Assembly (NCBI RefSeq): GCF_025144145.1
Contig: NZ_CP083546.1
Coordinates: 3,426,501-3,490,500 of the forward strand
Direction of reading: 5' to 3'
DNA: 64,000 bases
DNA from: Leisingera sp. M658
GTDB lineage: Bacteria; Pseudomonadota; Alphaproteobacteria; Rhodobacterales; Rhodobacteraceae
The position numbers were made by a program, and so were the translations under genes. How positions within the stretch are numbered: the first letter of the stretch is position 1; the number at the start of each line of letters is the position of its first letter. Positions 62,018 to 64,000 of the stretch are shown here, in pieces. Under the pieces are notes generated by a model. It saw only the letters and a list, made by a program, of their open reading frames with translations, was not told where the DNA came from and did not search any database.

Positions 62018-63960
62018 AACGCAATTCCAAGGATCTGGACGTCTCTCATGGCAAGATGACCCGGCGGGCACTGCTGCTGGGCGGGCTGCAGGTGGCCTTT
62101 GCCGGCGGGCTGGCAGCAAGGATGCGTTTTCTGCAGGTGGATCAAGCGGATGAATTCCGCCTGCTGGCCGAGGAAAACCGGATCAACATCCGCCTGCTGC
62201 CGCCTGCCCGCGGGCAGATCTTCGACCGCAACGGATTGATCATCGCGCAGAACTCCCCCTCCTACCGGATTACCGTGGTGCCCGAGGATGCCGGCGATGT
62301 GGAGGCGGTGATTGATAAGCTGTCGAGCCTGCTGCCGCTGGACCCGGAAGACCTGGAGCGCGCCCGCACCGAGATGCGACGGTCGCCGCCATTCCTGCCG
62401 ATCACCCTGGCCGACCGGATCGGCTGGGAGGATATCTCCAAAGTGGCGGTGAACGCCCCCGCCCTGCCGGGTGTAACCCCCGAGGTCGGCCTGACGCGGA
62501 TTTATCCGCAGCTTGGTGATTTCGCGCATGTAGTGGGCTATGTCGGGCCGGTGTCCGACTATGACCTGAGCAAGATGGAAGACCCCGAGCCGGTGCTGCT
62601 GATCCCGCGCTTCCAGATCGGCAAGGTTGGATTTGAGGCCAAGCGCGAGGATGTGCTGCGCGGCAAGGCCGGCGCCAAGCGGGTCGAAGTGAACGCCACC
62701 GGCCGGGTGATGCGTGAACTGGACCGGCGCGAGGGCATATCCGGTGCAGACATGCAGCTGACTACTGACGCGGAGCTGCAAAACTACGTGCAGGCCCGGC
62801 TGGGCCGGGAAAGCGCCGCAGCTGTGGTGATTGACTGCGAAGACGGCGATATCCGCGCGATCTGCTCTTCCCCCAGTTTCGACCCCAATCTGTTTGTGCG
62901 GGGCATCTCGGTCGCTGACTACCGGATGCTGACCGAGGACAACTACCGGCCTCTGTCCAACAAGACAGTGCAGGGCACCTACCCGCCGGGTTCCACCTTC
63001 AAGATGATCACCGCGCTAGCAGCGTTGGAACAGGGTGTGATCGGGCCGGATGAAACCGTCTGGTGCCCGGGCCATCTGAAAGTTGCCGGCCGCCGCTTTC
63101 ATTGCTGGAAACGGGCAGGCCACGGGCATGTGGATCTCAACACTTCGCTGAAACGGTCCTGCGATGTTTATTACTACGACGTGGCGATCAAGACCGGGAT
63201 CGACAATATCTCGGCGATGGCCAACAAATTCGGGCTGGGCATCAGGCACGATTTGCCGATGTCGGCTGTGGCCCAGGGGATTACGCCGACCAAGGAATGG
63301 AAAGCGCGTTCCTATGGCAAGGACTGGCTGATCGGCGACACCGCCAACTCCTCAATCGGCCAGGGTTTCACGCTTGCCTCGCCGTTACAGCTGGCGGTGA
63401 TGACCGCTCGTATCGCCACCGGTCGCAGCGTGACGCCGCGGCTGCTGAAATCGCTCGACGGGGTGGAACTGCCCAGCGGAGCGGGCGAGCCCTTGGATGT
63501 CAGCGAAAACAGCCTGCGCATGGTGCGGCGCGGCATGTATTCGGTCAGCAACGACCGCCGGGGCACCGGCTACCGCTCCCGCATCATCGCTGACAACATA
63601 CGGATGGCCGGCAAAAGCGGCACCAGCCAGGTGCGCAACATCACCGCCGCCGAACGGGCCGCAGGGGTGATCCGCAATGAGGATCTGCCCTGGGACCGGC
63701 GCGACCATGCGCTGTACGTCTGTTTTGCCCCCTATGACAAGCCGAAATACGCGGTGGCCGTGGTGGTTGAACATGGCGGCGGCGGCTCCAGAGCTGCGGC
63801 GCCGATTGCCCGCGACGTGCTGCTGCAGGCGCTTTACGATGGCACCCCGCCGCTGGAGGCCTACCCCAAGGGGGACCGAAGCCGGATCAAGGCGCAGCAG
63901 GAACGGCTGGAGCGCGAACGCGTCAAGCGCCCCTTGGGCAGCAGGAGCAGCAAGGCATGA
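62014..63960 (+). CDS. mrdA: Penicillin-binding protein 2 (elongasome transpeptidase)
   Basis: A 648-aa class B PBP. One N-terminal anchor (ALLLGGLQVAFAGGLAARM) and the dimerisation-domain start LLPPARGQIFDRNGLIIAQN are present. The transpeptidase motifs are STFK (about Ser327, in YPPGSTFKMITAL), SCD (about 382) and KSG (about 534). It cross-links lateral wall glycan made by RodA. Confidence 0.97.
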   Translation: MKRNSKDLDVSHGKMTRRALLLGGLQVAFAGGLAARMRFLQVDQADEFRLLAEENRINIRLLPPARGQIFDRNGLIIAQNSPSYRITVVPEDAGDVEAVIDKLSSLLPLDPEDLERARTEMRRSPPFLPITLADRIGWEDISKVAVNAPALPGVTPEVGLTRIYPQLGDFAHVVGYVGPVSDYDLSKMEDPEPVLLIPRFQIGKVGFEAKREDVLRGKAGAKRVEVNATGRVMRELDRREGISGADMQLTTDAELQNYVQARLGRESAAAVVIDCEDGDIRAICSSPSFDPNLFVRGISVADYRMLTEDNYRPLSNKTVQGTYPPGSTFKMITALAALEQGVIGPDETVWCPGHLKVAGRRFHCWKRAGHGHVDLNTSLKRSCDVYYYDVAIKTGIDNISAMANKFGLGIRHDLPMSAVAQGITPTKEWKARSYGKDWLIGDTANSSIGQGFTLASPLQLAVMTARIATGRSVTPRLLKSLDGVELPSGAGEPLDVSENSLRMVRRGMYSVSNDRRGTGYRSRIIADNIRMAGKSGTSQVRNITAAERAAGVIRNEDLPWDRRDHALYVCFAPYDKPKYAVAVVVEHGGGGSRAAAPIARDVLLQALYDGTPPLEAYPKGDRSRIKAQQERLERERVKRPLGSRSSKA

Positions 63961-64000
63961 GCTATCTGGAGTATCACGCCAAATCGACACCCTCCGGCCT
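63957..64000 (+). CDS. rodA: RodA glycosyltransferase, start only (runs off the window)
   Basis: The ATG at 63957 overlaps the mrdA stop by 4 bases. The visible 14 codons read MSYLEYHAKSTPSG, like the N-terminus of alphaproteobacterial RodA. The call rests mainly on the conserved mrdA-rodA order. Confidence 0.75.
   Translation, partial: MSYLEYHAKSTPSG

Overview
The window looks like chromosomal DNA of a marine alphaproteobacterium of the Roseobacter group (Rhodobacterales, Leisingera/Phaeobacter-like). This is inference from protein style. Supporting points are an NDUFS4-type complex I accessory subunit, a class I lysyl-tRNA synthetase, a TTGAC-N4-ATCAA FnrL-type box next to nsrR, a possible GTTC-N7-GTTC LexA box before uvrB, and many dense G+C-rich genes with Tat signals. 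No database search was possible.

Layout. 1-5.9 kb is a decaying acyl-CoA catabolic cluster. It holds a crotonase fragment fused to an IS3 remnant, an intact acyl-CoA synthetase, an aldehyde dehydrogenase with an amber codon, and a second crotonase broken by an IS903-type element and by an opal codon. 5.9-10.3 kb is an A+T-richer accessory patch with an unrecognised 434-aa protein and a SIR2-domain (defence-like) gene carrying a one-base frameshift in a run of five G. 10.4-33.9 kb is mostly core genome: complex I subunit, a GST/MarR divergon, uvrB, ettA, a YbaK-type deacylase, lysS, PBP4 (dacB), nadD, a histidine kinase/response regulator pair and GNAT enzymes, plus a large beta-helix protein. 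33.9-36.8 kb is a second accessory patch directly after tRNA-Arg(TCT), with a broken tniQ, an IS5 remnant and a DUF4157-like fragment. 37-64 kb is core: trxC, an L,D-transpeptidase, cspA, tesA/ybbAB, nsrR, gltX, nadE, a MORN-repeat protein, a PdxR-type regulator with a divergent flavoprotein, leuA with a probable leaderless leader peptide, rlmJ, and the cell-shape operon mreBCD-mrdA-rodA, which runs off the right edge.

The most unusual signal is a family of about 41-bp palindromic micro-elements. Four copies sit inside one IS903-type transposase gene and a fifth lies cleanly inside another IS5-family transposase remnant 31 kb away. All share CCCTCTC at one end and CTGCCGG(G/A)CA at the other. 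Their central arms differ in sequence but stay self-complementary around a 3-nt loop. Three of the five insertions lie at the same target, C^GACAGC. A different palindromic insert of about 44 bp lies in the same transposase. Removing all five inserts returns the element to the size usual for IS903. Other short-hairpin arrays (15.1, 26.7, 45.5 and 47.1 kb) show that this genome carries many small palindromic repeats.
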